This document shows, piece by piece, positions 20,024 through 28,861 of a stretch of 64,000 bases of DNA. The translations under genes were made by a program, and so were the position numbers. Positions within the stretch are counted from its first letter, which is position 1. Every line of letters begins with the position of its first letter. The notes below the pieces were generated by a model, which saw nothing but the letters and a program-made list of their open reading frames with translations, did no database searches and had not been told where the DNA came from. This stretch comes from Lachnospiraceae bacterium MD308 (GTDB lineage Bacteria > Bacillota > Clostridia > Lachnospirales > Lachnospiraceae), in the NCBI GenBank assembly GCA_000403475.2, contig KE159795.1:348561-412560 (forward strand). Reading direction: 5' to 3'.

Positions 20024-20881
20024 CTAATATCTCAGCTTTATACTGGACAATGACACCTCCGCCCTATATCCTTTCGTGTGCAGCATATATTCCATCCCGC
20101 TCTTTGCCAGGTCAATATGGTTTTGGGGCGCAATCACAATCTCCTCCACGGGGAGGTTTTTCTCACTCAGCGGAATCTCAATATACGGGAGCATGAAACC
20201 GTCCTTCGCCCGGAAATACACCTTCGTATCCTTCTGCTTTTTGAAGACGAACCGATACTCCTGCTCTTCTGCAAATCCCCCGTACTTAAAAAACATCGCG
20301 TAGACATCCGCCGTCCGCTGGAATTTCCTGCACGCTTTCACATACGCAGCATCCTGCCTGTCCGCCCTCCCCGCCTCAAGAATCTGTTCAAGGGGAATGC
20401 GGAGAAGGTTCGGCAGATAATTACAGATATTTTTCCGAATGAGCTGTTTTTGTTTCTTCCCGTCGTAAACGACAAGCCCGTGATAGGCAATCTCCGCCGC
20501 CTCCTCAATCCTTGCGATGATCCCGTCGCTGCGGAAACCTATATTGTAGCCCGTCTTGTTCGCAAATTCCGACCACAGCGTAATGCTGTCTCTGCATTTC
20601 GAAAAAGAAAGCACGAAATATTCTCTGTTCTTCTCCCTTCCTGCATAGATCGAATCCTTAAGGAACATCTCCCTAAGCTCTGCGTCCTTAATACTCTCCC
20701 TGCACACATCCTCGATAATGCCGTATATGTGCGAAAACTCGGTAGGATCGTTCAAAAAATCGCTCTTTGTCGCCCAAAAGCAGTTATGGTTGATAATGCC
20801 GTTGATTCCGTTGCTCTTTGTATAATGGTAAAGGATGCTGCCCTTTTCCGCATGTTCCAGCTTTACCTGTCTTCCCGACAT
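20024..20881 (-). CDS. DUF2971-family protein
   Basis: A 285-aa protein with the DUF2971 pattern: LYHYTKSNGINGIINH near the N-terminus, FWATKSDFLNDPTEFSH, then LSFSKCRDSITLWSEFAN and YNIGFRSDG. The C-terminus holds EEQEYRFVFKK and a VEEIVIAP-type strand. The molecular function of the family is not established. Some members occur near defence or toxin-like genes, but nothing in this neighbourhood supports that here. It is predicted soluble. It stands between the reductase gene and copA on the same strand. Confidence 0.85.
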   Translation of the reverse strand: MSGRQVKLEHAEKGSILYHYTKSNGINGIINHNCFWATKSDFLNDPTEFSHIYGIIEDVCRESIKDAELREMFLKDSIYAGREKNREYFVLSFSKCRDSITLWSEFANKTGYNIGFRSDGIIARIEEAAEIAYHGLVVYDGKKQKQLIRKNICNYLPNLLRIPLEQILEAGRADRQDAAYVKACRKFQRTADVYAMFFKYGGFAEEQEYRFVFKKQKDTKVYFRAKDGFMLPYIEIPLSEKNLPVEEIVIAPQNHIDLAKSGMEYMLHTKGYRAEVSLSSIKLRY

Positions 20882-20958
20882 CTCACATCACTCCCCTCTT
20901 AACACCATTCCCAGGCTTTCCCTTCCTGCAGGACGCAAAGCATACGCATCCTTTGCGA

Positions 20959-21168
20959 TTACTCGATCCCCGTCACCTGGTAATCCTGTTCTTCCACCGC
21001 TTTTTTCAGCGTTTCATCAGAAATATCTGCGCTCAGGCTTACTACAGCCGTTCCCGCCTCATGGCTTACCGCCGCCTCTGAAACCTCCGGGAGAGCCTCT
21101 AACACCTTCTTAACCCTCGCCTCACAGTGCCCGCACATCATACCTTCAATCTTCATTGTTTTTTTCAT
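20959..21168 (-). CDS. copZ: Nested CopZ-like copper chaperone, in frame within copA
   Basis: The last 69 codons of copA form a complete HMA domain starting MKKTMKIEGMMCGHC. The size and motif fit a stand-alone CopZ, which hands Cu(I) to CopA or CsoR. Eight bases upstream of the ATG is a full AAGGAGG (21183-21177), which in the copA frame is read as Lys-Glu-Asp. So the DNA can yield both a CopA with a C-terminal chaperone domain and a free chaperone. Either a stop codon between two genes was lost or the overlap is used on purpose. Internal initiation is inferred from sequence only. Confidence 0.6.
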   Translation of the reverse strand: MKKTMKIEGMMCGHCEARVKKVLEALPEVSEAAVSHEAGTAVVSLSADISDETLKKAVEEQDYQVTGIE

Positions 21169-23559
21169 CGTATTATCCTCCTTCAATTTATTTTTTTCAT
21201 TATTTTTATCCTTCTTATCCTTACTTGCATCGTACATCTTAAAAAGATTCAGCCGCAGCGCATTGGTCACCACGCAGAAACTGGAAAGGCTCATCGCTGC
21301 CGCCCCGAACATAGGATTCAGTTTCAGCCCGAACAGAGGAATCCATATTCCCGCTGCCAGCGGTATGCCGATGACATTGTAGATAAATGCCCAGAACAGA
21401 TTTTGATGGATATTTACCAGAGTCGCCCGGCTCAGCCGGATCGCTGCCGGAACATCGCTGAGCCTGCTCTTCATCAGCACCACGTCAGCCGCGTCGATGG
21501 CAATGTCCGTTCCCGCCCCGATGGCGATGCCCATATCCGCCCTGGTCAGAGCCGGGGCATCATTGATGCCGTCGCCTACCATGGCAACCTTCCCTTTTTT
21601 CTTCAGGGTTCGGATGGCGCTTTCTTTCCCGTCCGGCAAGACGTCTGCAATCACCTGGTCAACGCCCGCCTGCTTCCCGATGGCCCTGGCTGTAAGCTCA
21701 TTGTCTCCTGTAAGCATCACTACATGGATGCCCATATCCTGGAGCTCTTTCACCGCCGCCGGGCTGTCTTCCTTCATAACATCCGCCACGGCAATGATTC
21801 CTAAAAAGCTCCAGTTTTTGCTGAATAATAACGGAGTCTTTCCTTCTCTCGCAAGCTCTTTCGCCTTCTCGTTCATCTCCTCCGGAATACTAACTGTCTC
21901 GGAAATAAACTTCTGGCTGCCGCCTGTCAGTATATCGCTGCCCATCCGCCCGGTCAGCCCGTTTCCTGCAACCGCGCAAAATCCTGCCACTTCCGCTTTC
22001 TCATACCCTTGCCCGTCAACCAGGAAGTCCTCGATCTCTTTCTCCCGGCCCTCGCCGAGCACAAGAACTGCCCGCGCCAGTGGATGCTCGCTCTTCTTTT
22101 CCAGTACGTAAGCATAGGCTATAAGCTCTTCTTCTGTCACATCTTCTGCCGCACAGATATCCGTCACCTCCGGCTCGCCCTTTGTGATCGTTCCGGTCTT
22201 ATCAAGCGCTACAATCTTCGTCTTCCCTGTCTCTTCCAGGGAGGCAGCCGTCTTGAACATAATGCCGTTCTTCGCGCCCATGCCGTTGCCCACCATGATG
22301 GCCACCGGCGTAGCAAGCCCCAAGGCACACGGACAGCTGATCACAAGCACCGAGATTCCTCTCGCCAGCGCAAAGCCAATCCCCTGCCCCGCTAAGAGCC
22401 ACACAATTGTCGTCACCACAGCAATGCCGATGACTGCCGGAACGAATACGCCCGACACCCTGTCTGCAACCTTTGCGATGGGAGCTTTCGTCGCCGCCGC
22501 GTCGCTGACCATCTGGATAATCTGCGACAATGTAGTATCTTCCCCGACTCTGGTGGCCTCACATTTCAAATATCCGGACTGGTTCAGCGTTGCCGCCGAC
22601 ACACTGTCGCCCGCCTCCTTATCAGCCGGGATGCTCTCCCCGGTAAGAGCTGCCTCGTTCACCGCGCTGCTGCCCTCCAGCACAATACCGTCCACCGGGA
22701 TATTTTCCCCGGGGCGCACCACAAATATGTCTCCTCTTTTCACCCGCTCAACAGGAACTTCTTCCTCTTCCCCTGCCTTTAGGATCACTGCTGTCTTCGG
22801 CGCAAGTTTCATCAGGCTCTTTAACGCATCCGTCGTCTTTCCCTTAGATCTTGCCTCCAGCATCTTTCCTACCGTAATCAGCGTAAGTATCATGGCCGCC
22901 GACTCAAAGTAGAATTCATGCATGTACGCCATCACCCCGTCCATGTCCATCCGCATCTGTGCATCTGTCATGGCAAATAAAGCGTAAGTGCTGTACACAT
23001 AGGATGCCCCCGCTCCGAGCGCCACCAGGGCATCCATGTTCGGCGCCCCGTGAATCATGCTCCGAAACCCGCTGATGAAAAACTTTTGGTTCACCACCAT
23101 CACAGCCGTCGCAAACAAAAGCTGGATAATCCCCTGGGCCACATGGTTTTTCGCCAGAATCTCCGGCAGCGGCCAATTCCACATCATATGCCCCATAGAC
23201 ACGTACATCATCGGAATCAGCAGGCAAACCGATGCGATCAGCCGCTTTTTCATCTTCGGTGTCTCATGGTCTTTTAATAGTTCCTCCGCCGCTGCACTGC
23301 CCATGCTGTCTGCCCTGCTTGCTCTCCCTGTACTTCCCGCGCCCGTCTTCCCGTCTGCTCCGCCTTTTTTTTCCGCGCCGTACCCGGCATTTGTGACGGC
23401 GGCGATAATCGCATCTGCATCCGCCTGCCCTTCCACTCCCATGGAATTGGTAAGAAGGCTCACCGAGCAGGAAGTCACGCCGGGCACTTTAGACACTGCC
23501 TTTTCCACCCGTGTGCTGCAGGCAGCGCAGCTCATTCCTGTCACTTTATATTGTTCCAT
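20959..23559 (-). CDS. copA: Copper-exporting P1B-type ATPase with terminal HMA domains
   Basis: An 866-aa heavy-metal ATPase. It has an N-terminal HMA domain with GMSCAAC, eight membrane helices and the transport motif CPC in VISCPCALGLATP. Other motifs are the phosphorylation site DKTGTITKG, the TGES loop (ALTGESIPADKE), the HP pair in SEHPLARA and the hinge GDGINDAP. It pumps Cu(I) out of the cytoplasm. Unusually, a second HMA domain with GMMCGHC forms the last 69 residues after a Lys/Asp/Asn-rich linker. That domain has its own ribosome site and ATG (next entry). The start at 23559 follows AGGTGG; a GTG four codons earlier lies within that site. It follows csoR by a short gap, forming a copper operon. 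Confidence 0.96.
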   Translation of the reverse strand: MEQYKVTGMSCAACSTRVEKAVSKVPGVTSCSVSLLTNSMGVEGQADADAIIAAVTNAGYGAEKKGGADGKTGAGSTGRASRADSMGSAAAEELLKDHETPKMKKRLIASVCLLIPMMYVSMGHMMWNWPLPEILAKNHVAQGIIQLLFATAVMVVNQKFFISGFRSMIHGAPNMDALVALGAGASYVYSTYALFAMTDAQMRMDMDGVMAYMHEFYFESAAMILTLITVGKMLEARSKGKTTDALKSLMKLAPKTAVILKAGEEEEVPVERVKRGDIFVVRPGENIPVDGIVLEGSSAVNEAALTGESIPADKEAGDSVSAATLNQSGYLKCEATRVGEDTTLSQIIQMVSDAAATKAPIAKVADRVSGVFVPAVIGIAVVTTIVWLLAGQGIGFALARGISVLVISCPCALGLATPVAIMVGNGMGAKNGIMFKTAASLEETGKTKIVALDKTGTITKGEPEVTDICAAEDVTEEELIAYAYVLEKKSEHPLARAVLVLGEGREKEIEDFLVDGQGYEKAEVAGFCAVAGNGLTGRMGSDILTGGSQKFISETVSIPEEMNEKAKELAREGKTPLLFSKNWSFLGIIAVADVMKEDSPAAVKELQDMGIHVVMLTGDNELTARAIGKQAGVDQVIADVLPDGKESAIRTLKKKGKVAMVGDGINDAPALTRADMGIAIGAGTDIAIDAADVVLMKSRLSDVPAAIRLSRATLVNIHQNLFWAFIYNVIGIPLAAGIWIPLFGLKLNPMFGAAAMSLSSFCVVTNALRLNLFKMYDASKDKKDKNNEKNKLKEDNTMKKTMKIEGMMCGHCEARVKKVLEALPEVSEAAVSHEAGTAVVSLSADISDETLKKAVEEQDYQVTGIE

Positions 23560-23593
23560 ATATCTGTCCACCTCTGTTTATTTATCATAATAT

Positions 23594-23917
23594 CTACTTC
23601 ATAAGTTTCTGCAGAGCAGCTACCAGCTCATCAATCGTCTCTTCCTTCCCTGCCCGGATATCCTCCGCAACGCAGGTACGCAGATGATTCGCAAGCAGTA
23701 CTTTATTAAAACTGTTAAGAGCAGCATTGATTGCCGAAACCTGAACTAAAATATCCGTACAGTAGACATCCTGCTCAACCATGCGCTTTACACCCCGCAC
23801 CTGCCCCTCAATCCTGCTCAGCCGGTTAATCAAATCCCTGTATTCCTTCTCTGTGCGTTCCTTTGTCTTACCGCTGCTGCACTCTTTCAAATCTTCCGTT
23901 TTATTAATGTCTTCCAT
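23594..23917 (-). CDS. csoR: CsoR-family copper-sensing repressor
   Basis: A 107-aa all-helical repressor. The Cu(I) ligands are visible with canonical spacing: Cys53 in VYCTD, His78 and Cys82 in NHLRTC. LSRIEGQVRGVKRMVE is the DNA-contact helix of the family. Copper binding releases it from DNA. It stands first in the csoR-copA operon, and a matching operator lies between the -35 and -10 boxes. The first 25 residues form a longer polar N-terminal arm than usual. The ATG was chosen over a TTG one codon upstream. Confidence 0.94.
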   Translation of the reverse strand: MEDINKTEDLKECSSGKTKERTEKEYRDLINRLSRIEGQVRGVKRMVEQDVYCTDILVQVSAINAALNSFNKVLLANHLRTCVAEDIRAGKEETIDELVAALQKLMK

Positions 23918-23960
23918 CAAATCACCTGCTCCTTCCCTTATTATTCCAGATTATAAGGTC

Positions 23961-23989
23961 ATTATATACCCGCTATAGGTATATTGCAA
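23961..23989 (-). promoter_or_regulatory. csoR-copA promoter with CsoR operator
   Basis: On the minus strand TTGCAA (23989-23984), 17-base spacer, TATAAT (23966-23961). The spacer holds ATACCTATAGCGGGTAT, an inverted ATACC/GGTAT repeat of CsoR-box type, so bound CsoR would block RNA polymerase. Confidence 0.85.
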
Positions 23990-23999
23990 GAGTTTTTTT

Positions 24000-24173
24000 A
24001 TAAATCGCTAAATATCACCGTTCGCAAAAAACTTTACACCATACTCTTCACAGGCAATCGCCATACCGATCGCATTCTTAGGTTATCCTACCGGAGAATA
24101 TCCTGAACCCGAAAGCTGGCGTTGCTCTATGATATGAACCGCTGCGACGGGCCTTTCACGCTCCGGTCAACAG
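24000..24173. other. Gap with possible gene debris
   Basis: No intact gene. The plus strand has a short frame reading LGYPTGEYPEPESW, which resembles the end of nitroreductase-type proteins. The minus strand has a short frame ending EEYGVKFFANGDI before a stop. Both are too short to assign, and only one can be real debris. Confidence 0.3.
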
Positions 24174-24212
24174 TAAAAATGGAGCTCTTGTTTTTTAAAC
24201 AAAAAGCTCCAT
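24174..24212 (-). terminator. Terminator of the toxin-antitoxin pair
   Basis: ATGGAGCT (24179-24186) pairs with AGCTCCAT (24205-24212), with TTGTTT/AAACAA nested inside. On the minus strand the stem is followed by TTTTAC. Confidence 0.75.
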
Positions 24213-24234
24213 TACTATTTCTTAAAATTTATGA

Positions 24235-24462
24235 TTAGTTGTCTACCGGAAACTGATGCATTTTCATCGAATGCCAAGGCTCCCAGCCAACTAACGCATA
24301 ACGGGCCGGCATGAAATCCAATGAAAGAACTTCCTTTCGGATGCGTTCCAGCTGAGCTACAGCAGTCTCCGGAACAAGGAGCTCATCCGCAATGTATGCA
24401 TAGATTTCACGCAAATCGTCAAGTGCATCTACAGAATAGCTGACCTTATAGCTATCCGTCAT
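24235..24462 (-). CDS. RelE/ParE-type toxin, C-terminally shortened
   Basis: A 75-aa frame that matches the first part of ParE/RelE-fold toxins (YSVDALDDLREIYAYIADEL, split here as YSVDALDDL and REIYAYIADEL, then RIRKEVLSLDFMPARYALV). It stops at FPVDN. Relatives continue another 25-30 residues with the last strands and a basic C-terminal segment needed for activity. The ATG overlaps the antitoxin stop in an ATGA arrangement, so translation is coupled. It is likely inactive or attenuated, in a locus under decay. Confidence 0.75.
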   Translation of the reverse strand: MTDSYKVSYSVDALDDLREIYAYIADELLVPETAVAQLERIRKEVLSLDFMPARYALVGWEPWHSMKMHQFPVDN

Positions 24463-24764
24463 ATGCCAAACTCCTTTGCAAGTACCGCATCGACTTCATC
24501 TGCAGAATATACCTTTCCTGCTTTGATGGAATCGACACCCTTCTGGAGCTCTTCATCAAACTGCTCTCTGGTCATTGCACCAACAGCTAATGGTTTAGAA
24601 GAAGGAAGTTTTAATTCAAATGGCATACCCTTTTTCAGTACAATCTGGCTATAAAGCATCTGAATTGCACTGGATGGAGAAATGCCAAGCTGAGAAAGAA
24701 TGCTTTCAGCATTATCCTTGAGATTAGTATCTATTCTTGCATAAACAGCGGATGTATTTGCCAT
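24459..24764 (-). CDS. RelB/DinJ-family antitoxin
   Basis: A 101-aa protein. The N-terminal ribbon-helix-helix is seen in SAVYARIDTNLKDNAESIL and LGISPSSAIQMLYSQIV. The C-terminal segment (EVDAVLAKEFGI) would wrap the toxin. The start at 24764 follows AAGGAGG with ideal spacing; the frame is open upstream but those codons lack a ribosome site. It should repress its own promoter through the palindrome over the -35 box and neutralise the toxin encoded after it. Confidence 0.88.
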   Translation of the reverse strand: MANTSAVYARIDTNLKDNAESILSQLGISPSSAIQMLYSQIVLKKGMPFELKLPSSKPLAVGAMTREQFDEELQKGVDSIKAGKVYSADEVDAVLAKEFGI

Positions 24765-24785
24765 AGTATCGCCTCCTTTTTCTTT

Positions 24786-24816
24786 ATTATATTCGCTTTT
24801 GCTTGCGATTGCAAGC
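24786..24816 (-). promoter_or_regulatory. Promoter and operator of the toxin-antitoxin pair
   Basis: On the minus strand TTGCAA (24814-24809), 17-base spacer, TATAAT (24791-24786). The palindrome GCTTGC-GATT-GCAAGC (24801-24816) covers the -35 box, as expected for autorepression by a RelB-type protein. Confidence 0.75.
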
Positions 24817-24903
24817 ATTTGCATAGATTACTTTATGACGAGACTTTGAATTTTATACGCCCTTTGAGGCATTTACCTTTTAAAGCTGCGACGGACAACT
24901 GAT

Positions 24904-24932
24904 TTGCATATAGAAAAAAATTAAGCTATAAT
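24904..24932 (+). promoter_or_regulatory. Promoter of the two-component operon
   Basis: TTGCAT, 17-base spacer, TATAAT, about 40 bases before the response regulator start. Confidence 0.65.
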
Positions 24933-24972
24933 ACCCATTATGTGAAAATCTTACGAAAAGGAGCCTATGCTT

Positions 24973-25683
24973 ATGATACATATTGCAATCTGCGACGATG
25001 AGCCGGATTTCATCCGTCATCTGACAGAACTGATCAGACAATACACCCTGGAAACCAGCCAGGATATTAAGACGACCGTTTACTATGACGGCTTAGAGCT
25101 TATCGAAAAATACGACCCGTCCACCGACCTTATCTTTCTGGACATCCAAATGCGGCTGGTGGACGGCCTGCATGCAGCAGAGCGAATCCGGCAGATGAGC
25201 GAATCCGTAGGGATCATCTTCCTCACCACCCTCACCCAGTACGGCCTTGAAGGGTACAAATACCAGGCAGTCAATTACATCATCAAGCCCCTTAAGTACG
25301 TCCGTCTCAAGGCAGAGCTTGACAAGTTCATCGCAAAGCGCAGGATAGACGACAGCCCTTCCGTCGTCGTCTCCAACGATTCCGGGAAATACAAGATCAT
25401 GCTAAAGAGTCTCCGCTATGTGGAGACTTTTAACCGAAACCTCCTGTTTCACACCGAACAGGAAAATATCATCTGCTACAAGACCATGAAAGAAATCGCC
25501 CAAAATTTGCAGGCCCACGGGTTCTCCCGGTGCCACAATGCCTATCTTGTCAATCTTTCCTATGTAAAAAATGTAAAAAAACTGGAGATTGCCCTGATCA
25601 CGGGAGAGACCCTTCCCATCAGCCAGCCGCGGCGCAAAGAATTCATGGAAGAACTTACAGAATACTGGGGGGACAGACTATGA
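24973..25683 (+). CDS. LytTR-family response regulator (AgrA-like)
   Basis: A 236-aa two-domain regulator. The receiver domain (1-120) has the acidic pocket CDDEPD and the phosphoacceptor Asp57 in LIFLDIQM. The LytTR DNA-binding domain (about 130-230) has FSRCHNAYLVNLSYV and LPISQPRRKEF. AAGGAG lies nine bases before this ATG and only three before the ATG two codons upstream, so the later one was taken. It is translationally coupled to the histidine kinase by an ATGA overlap. Its targets are not evident; the ABC transporter at 28.9 kb is a candidate only by proximity. Confidence 0.93.
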   Translation: MIHIAICDDEPDFIRHLTELIRQYTLETSQDIKTTVYYDGLELIEKYDPSTDLIFLDIQMRLVDGLHAAERIRQMSESVGIIFLTTLTQYGLEGYKYQAVNYIIKPLKYVRLKAELDKFIAKRRIDDSPSVVVSNDSGKYKIMLKSLRYVETFNRNLLFHTEQENIICYKTMKEIAQNLQAHGFSRCHNAYLVNLSYVKNVKKLEIALITGETLPISQPRRKEFMEELTEYWGDRL

Positions 25684-26969
25684 TACGCTTTCTTGATACC
25701 GTTACATTCCTTCTGGCCTGCGCCTACGGTTTTGTATTCTTTGTAATCCTTAAAACCTTCCTGCCCCTGAGGAAAACAAAAGGATTAAAGATTTTGGCTT
25801 TTTTCGTCCTCCTTCCTCTGTCTGATGTAATCATCTACTCCAATGACCTTGCGAACCTCTTAGGCGTCCTCCTTGGGTTCGCCGTTTATATTGCCCTGCT
25901 CCACCGGGGGAGGCCTCTCCAAAAGCTGACGGCGCTCCTTGTCTTCTACCCGTCCTTTATCGCCGTCAATTATCTGATGCAGGACATCGGCTGCCGGCTC
26001 TTTTTCTGGAGCACAGGCGCGCCGGATCTGGATTCGGGAGGATGGACAGACCGGATGTGGCTCCTTAGTACCGCTTTCCATACCTGCTCTCTGTTCCTTA
26101 GGCTCCTGTTCTGGATTGCCGTGTGGATTTTTATGAAAAAGTACCTGACACGCATCTCCCAGAGCCTTACAAAGCGCATGTGGATCATCGTAGATACCCT
26201 TATGCTGGCGCCCTTTGTGGCAATCTTCACCATCATCTACTTCCTGCCGGAAAATGCGGTAATCGTATACCCCATCTGCGCCGCCTCCATCTTTTCAAGC
26301 TTTGGAGCCTTGTATCTTGCCGCCTACATAAGCGACTCGCTGCAGACTGCCTACCGCGCCCGGACTTTGGAAAACAAACTTTCCTATTATCAGGAGAAGG
26401 TCGATGACGAGAAACGAATCCGCAGCATCTACCACGACATGAAAAACCATCTCCTGGTGCTTGAGGCTCAGTCCGCCCGACCGGAGGAAGTGGAAACGTC
26501 CATCCAGACGCTGAAAGACCAGATTGAAGTGTACGAGACTTATTACCATACCGGGAATGAATTCCTTGACATCATCATCCGTGACAAAGCACAGGCGGCA
26601 AAAGAAAAGAAGATTGATTTCAGCGCCGTCATCCATTTTGAAGACGGTTCATTTTTAGAGCCCTTAGACATCAGCGCCATATTCGGAAATGCTCTGGACA
26701 ACGCCATCGAGGCAAGCGAAAAGCTGCCGGAAGACTTGCGTCTCATCACCGCAAAAGCATCCCGCATCCATGATATGCTTGTGATCACCGTGGAGAACAA
26801 CACGCCGCCCGATGCATTTTCCATAAAAAACACAAGCAAAGAAGACACTTTCCTGCATGGTTTCGGCCTGCCAAATATCAAAAATGCCGTGGCAAAATAT
26901 GACGGGGAGTGCATCCCAAGGCAAAGGGACGGGCGGTTTGCGCTGAAGATCATGATACCGGTACCCTGA
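25680..26969 (+). CDS. AgrC-like sensor histidine kinase (GHKL)
   Basis: A 429-aa membrane kinase. About six hydrophobic segments fill residues 1-215, then a coiled-coil linker (LENKLSYYQEKVDDEKR). The phosphoacceptor His is in YHDMKNHLLVLE, and the ATP-binding domain has the N box NALDNAIEAS and the G box GFGLPNIKNAVAKYDGE. The lack of a periplasmic sensor domain and the polytopic N-terminus suggest sensing of a peptide or of membrane state, as in AgrC-type kinases (family knowledge). No pheromone precursor gene was found beside it. Confidence 0.92.
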   Translation: MIRFLDTVTFLLACAYGFVFFVILKTFLPLRKTKGLKILAFFVLLPLSDVIIYSNDLANLLGVLLGFAVYIALLHRGRPLQKLTALLVFYPSFIAVNYLMQDIGCRLFFWSTGAPDLDSGGWTDRMWLLSTAFHTCSLFLRLLFWIAVWIFMKKYLTRISQSLTKRMWIIVDTLMLAPFVAIFTIIYFLPENAVIVYPICAASIFSSFGALYLAAYISDSLQTAYRARTLENKLSYYQEKVDDEKRIRSIYHDMKNHLLVLEAQSARPEEVETSIQTLKDQIEVYETYYHTGNEFLDIIIRDKAQAAKEKKIDFSAVIHFEDGSFLEPLDISAIFGNALDNAIEASEKLPEDLRLITAKASRIHDMLVITVENNTPPDAFSIKNTSKEDTFLHGFGLPNIKNAVAKYDGECIPRQRDGRFALKIMIPVP

Positions 26970-26980
26970 CCTGACCGCCC

Positions 26981-28684
26981 TTAACTCCCAATCAGCACTT
27001 CCTTGCCGCAAAAGGCAAAGCCGAGCTTGCGTATACGCTGGCCGGCGATTCCTTTTGCGGTCAGAACCGCCTCGTAATTCTTCTCCTCGATCTGCCTGAG
27101 CGCTGCTTTCACTGTATCATCCAGTGCTTTCTCGCCATCCGCGGCATCCTGCACCTTAAATTCCATAATTATTGCATCGTCGCCCTGCATTTTCGGCTCA
27201 AGCATCACATCATATCTTCCGAATCCGCTCTCCCGGTTAGAAGTAATCGCATAGCGGCTTGACAACTCTACAATAAGCCCCAGCACAAAACCATGGTAGA
27301 ATCTTTCAGGCTCACTGTTCTTTGACGGTTTTCTCCCTGCGTCAAAATAACTGAATGTTCCTGCTGCCACTCTGTTCATATAAACATTCATGGCTTTCAG
27401 GTCATTTTCCAGCAGTGCCTTGACAAAATCATTATAATCAGACAGATTCCTGGCAAACCAGCCGCGTATCATGCTGCCAAACATCAATTTTGTCTCATAA
27501 TTCGTAATCGCAAGCTCACACTCAAGCGTACATGCGTCAAGTCCTGCTGCCTCATGCTCCTCAAAATGAATGACTTTCAGATACCCGCTGGCAAGCAGAA
27601 GGCTCCAGACTGCCGCCTCGTCGGCATCCAGCGTTTGATATACAATCTGCTCATCTACAGGCGTGACCACAGATTCCCCAGAGAGAAGTCTTTCTAAAGA
27701 CAACTTTACATTCTTCGTTCCCTCCCGGATTAATTTCCCCACCAGGCTGTTTGAGCTGGTATTTGCCCAATAGGGACGAAACTTTCCTGTATCAAGGTAG
27801 TTAATGATGGACCATGGATTGTAAATGTCCGTTTTGCTGCCAAATGTAAAGCCATCGTACCATCTCTTTACCCTCCCCCGGTTTTCTGTCATCCCCATCT
27901 CATCCAGCGCATCAAAAACTTCCTTTTCTGTAAAGCCAAAGCTCTCTGCGTATTCTTCCGATGTAGTCGTTATTACTTTCAGATTATTCAGATCAGAAAA
28001 TATGGACTCCCGGCTGACTCTTGTAATCCCTGTCATGACTGCCCGCTCCAGATAAGGATTCGTCTTAAAGGAAGAGTTAAACAAACTTCTGATAAATCCT
28101 GTAAGCCCATCCCAATATCCGCCCACATAGGCCTCCTGCATAGGCGTGTCGTACTCGTCTAACAGAATGATCACCTTTTTCCCATAATAATAATACAAAA
28201 ATTTTGACAGCCGGTGGATCGCCATTGTAGAAATGACTTCCGGCATGTTCATGGAAATACTGCCGATAAATTCCTTTTCCTCTTCCGACAGCAGATTCCC
28301 TTCTGTCAGGAAACGGGTATCATTATAAAGCTCCACAAGAATCTGATTTATCCTCTGTACCGCCGAAGGGTAATCCCTCTCCTTCACATTTGCAAAAGAC
28401 AGGCTGATAACCGGGTAAGTTCCCTGCATCCGGCGGTACTTTTCATGCTCCCATATAGAGAGCCCCTCAAACAGCTCCCCCCGCCCGGCATACTTTACAG
28501 AAAAGAATTTCTCCAGCATGCTCATGTTCAGAGTCTTCCCGAATCTTCTGGGGCGGGCGATCAATGTCACATCATCATCATTTTCCCACCACTCTTTAAT
28601 AAATGAAGTCTTATCTACATAAAAAAGATTCCTTGTCCGCAGCTTTTCAAAATCCTGATGCCCGATTCCTACCGTTCTCGCCAT
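26981..28684 (-). CDS. AAA-ATPase-like protein with C-terminal PD-(D/E)XK domain
   Basis: A 567-aa protein of the AAA-ATPase-like (PF09820) plus PD-(D/E)XK (PF08011) architecture. The N-terminal domain opens [14 protein letters not shown]. It has a P-loop-like [15 protein letters not shown] and a Walker [12 protein letters not shown]. The C-terminal nuclease-fold domain shows [11 protein letters not shown], then [15 protein letters not shown] with the ExK pair, and QIEEKNYE. Such genes occur in many copies in gut anaerobes; the function is not established. It converges on the histidine kinase with an 11-base gap. Confidence 0.9.
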   Translation of the reverse strand: MARTVGIGHQDFEKLRTRNLFYVDKTSFIKEWWENDDDVTLIARPRRFGKTLNMSMLEKFFSVKYAGRGELFEGLSIWEHEKYRRMQGTYPVISLSFANVKERDYPSAVQRINQILVELYNDTRFLTEGNLLSEEEKEFIGSISMNMPEVISTMAIHRLSKFLYYYYGKKVIILLDEYDTPMQEAYVGGYWDGLTGFIRSLFNSSFKTNPYLERAVMTGITRVSRESIFSDLNNLKVITTTSEEYAESFGFTEKEVFDALDEMGMTENRGRVKRWYDGFTFGSKTDIYNPWSIINYLDTGKFRPYWANTSSNSLVGKLIREGTKNVKLSLERLLSGESVVTPVDEQIVYQTLDADEAAVWSLLLASGYLKVIHFEEHEAAGLDACTLECELAITNYETKLMFGSMIRGWFARNLSDYNDFVKALLENDLKAMNVYMNRVAAGTFSYFDAGRKPSKNSEPERFYHGFVLGLIVELSSRYAITSNRESGFGRYDVMLEPKMQGDDAIIMEFKVQDAADGEKALDDTVKAALRQIEEKNYEAVLTAKGIAGQRIRKLGFAFCGKEVLIGS

Positions 28685-28861
28685 ACAATCACTCCCTCCC
28701 GCAACAGATATTGGCTATATTATATCTTTCCCCACTGAAAAAAACAACTCTCCACATATTAAAATAATCACTGTAAATATTAGTTTACGCATTTTATATG
28801 GCAAATTTCTGCATTTCCTCTATACTGCAAAGCAAGACAAACAAGAAAAGAGGAATTTGAC

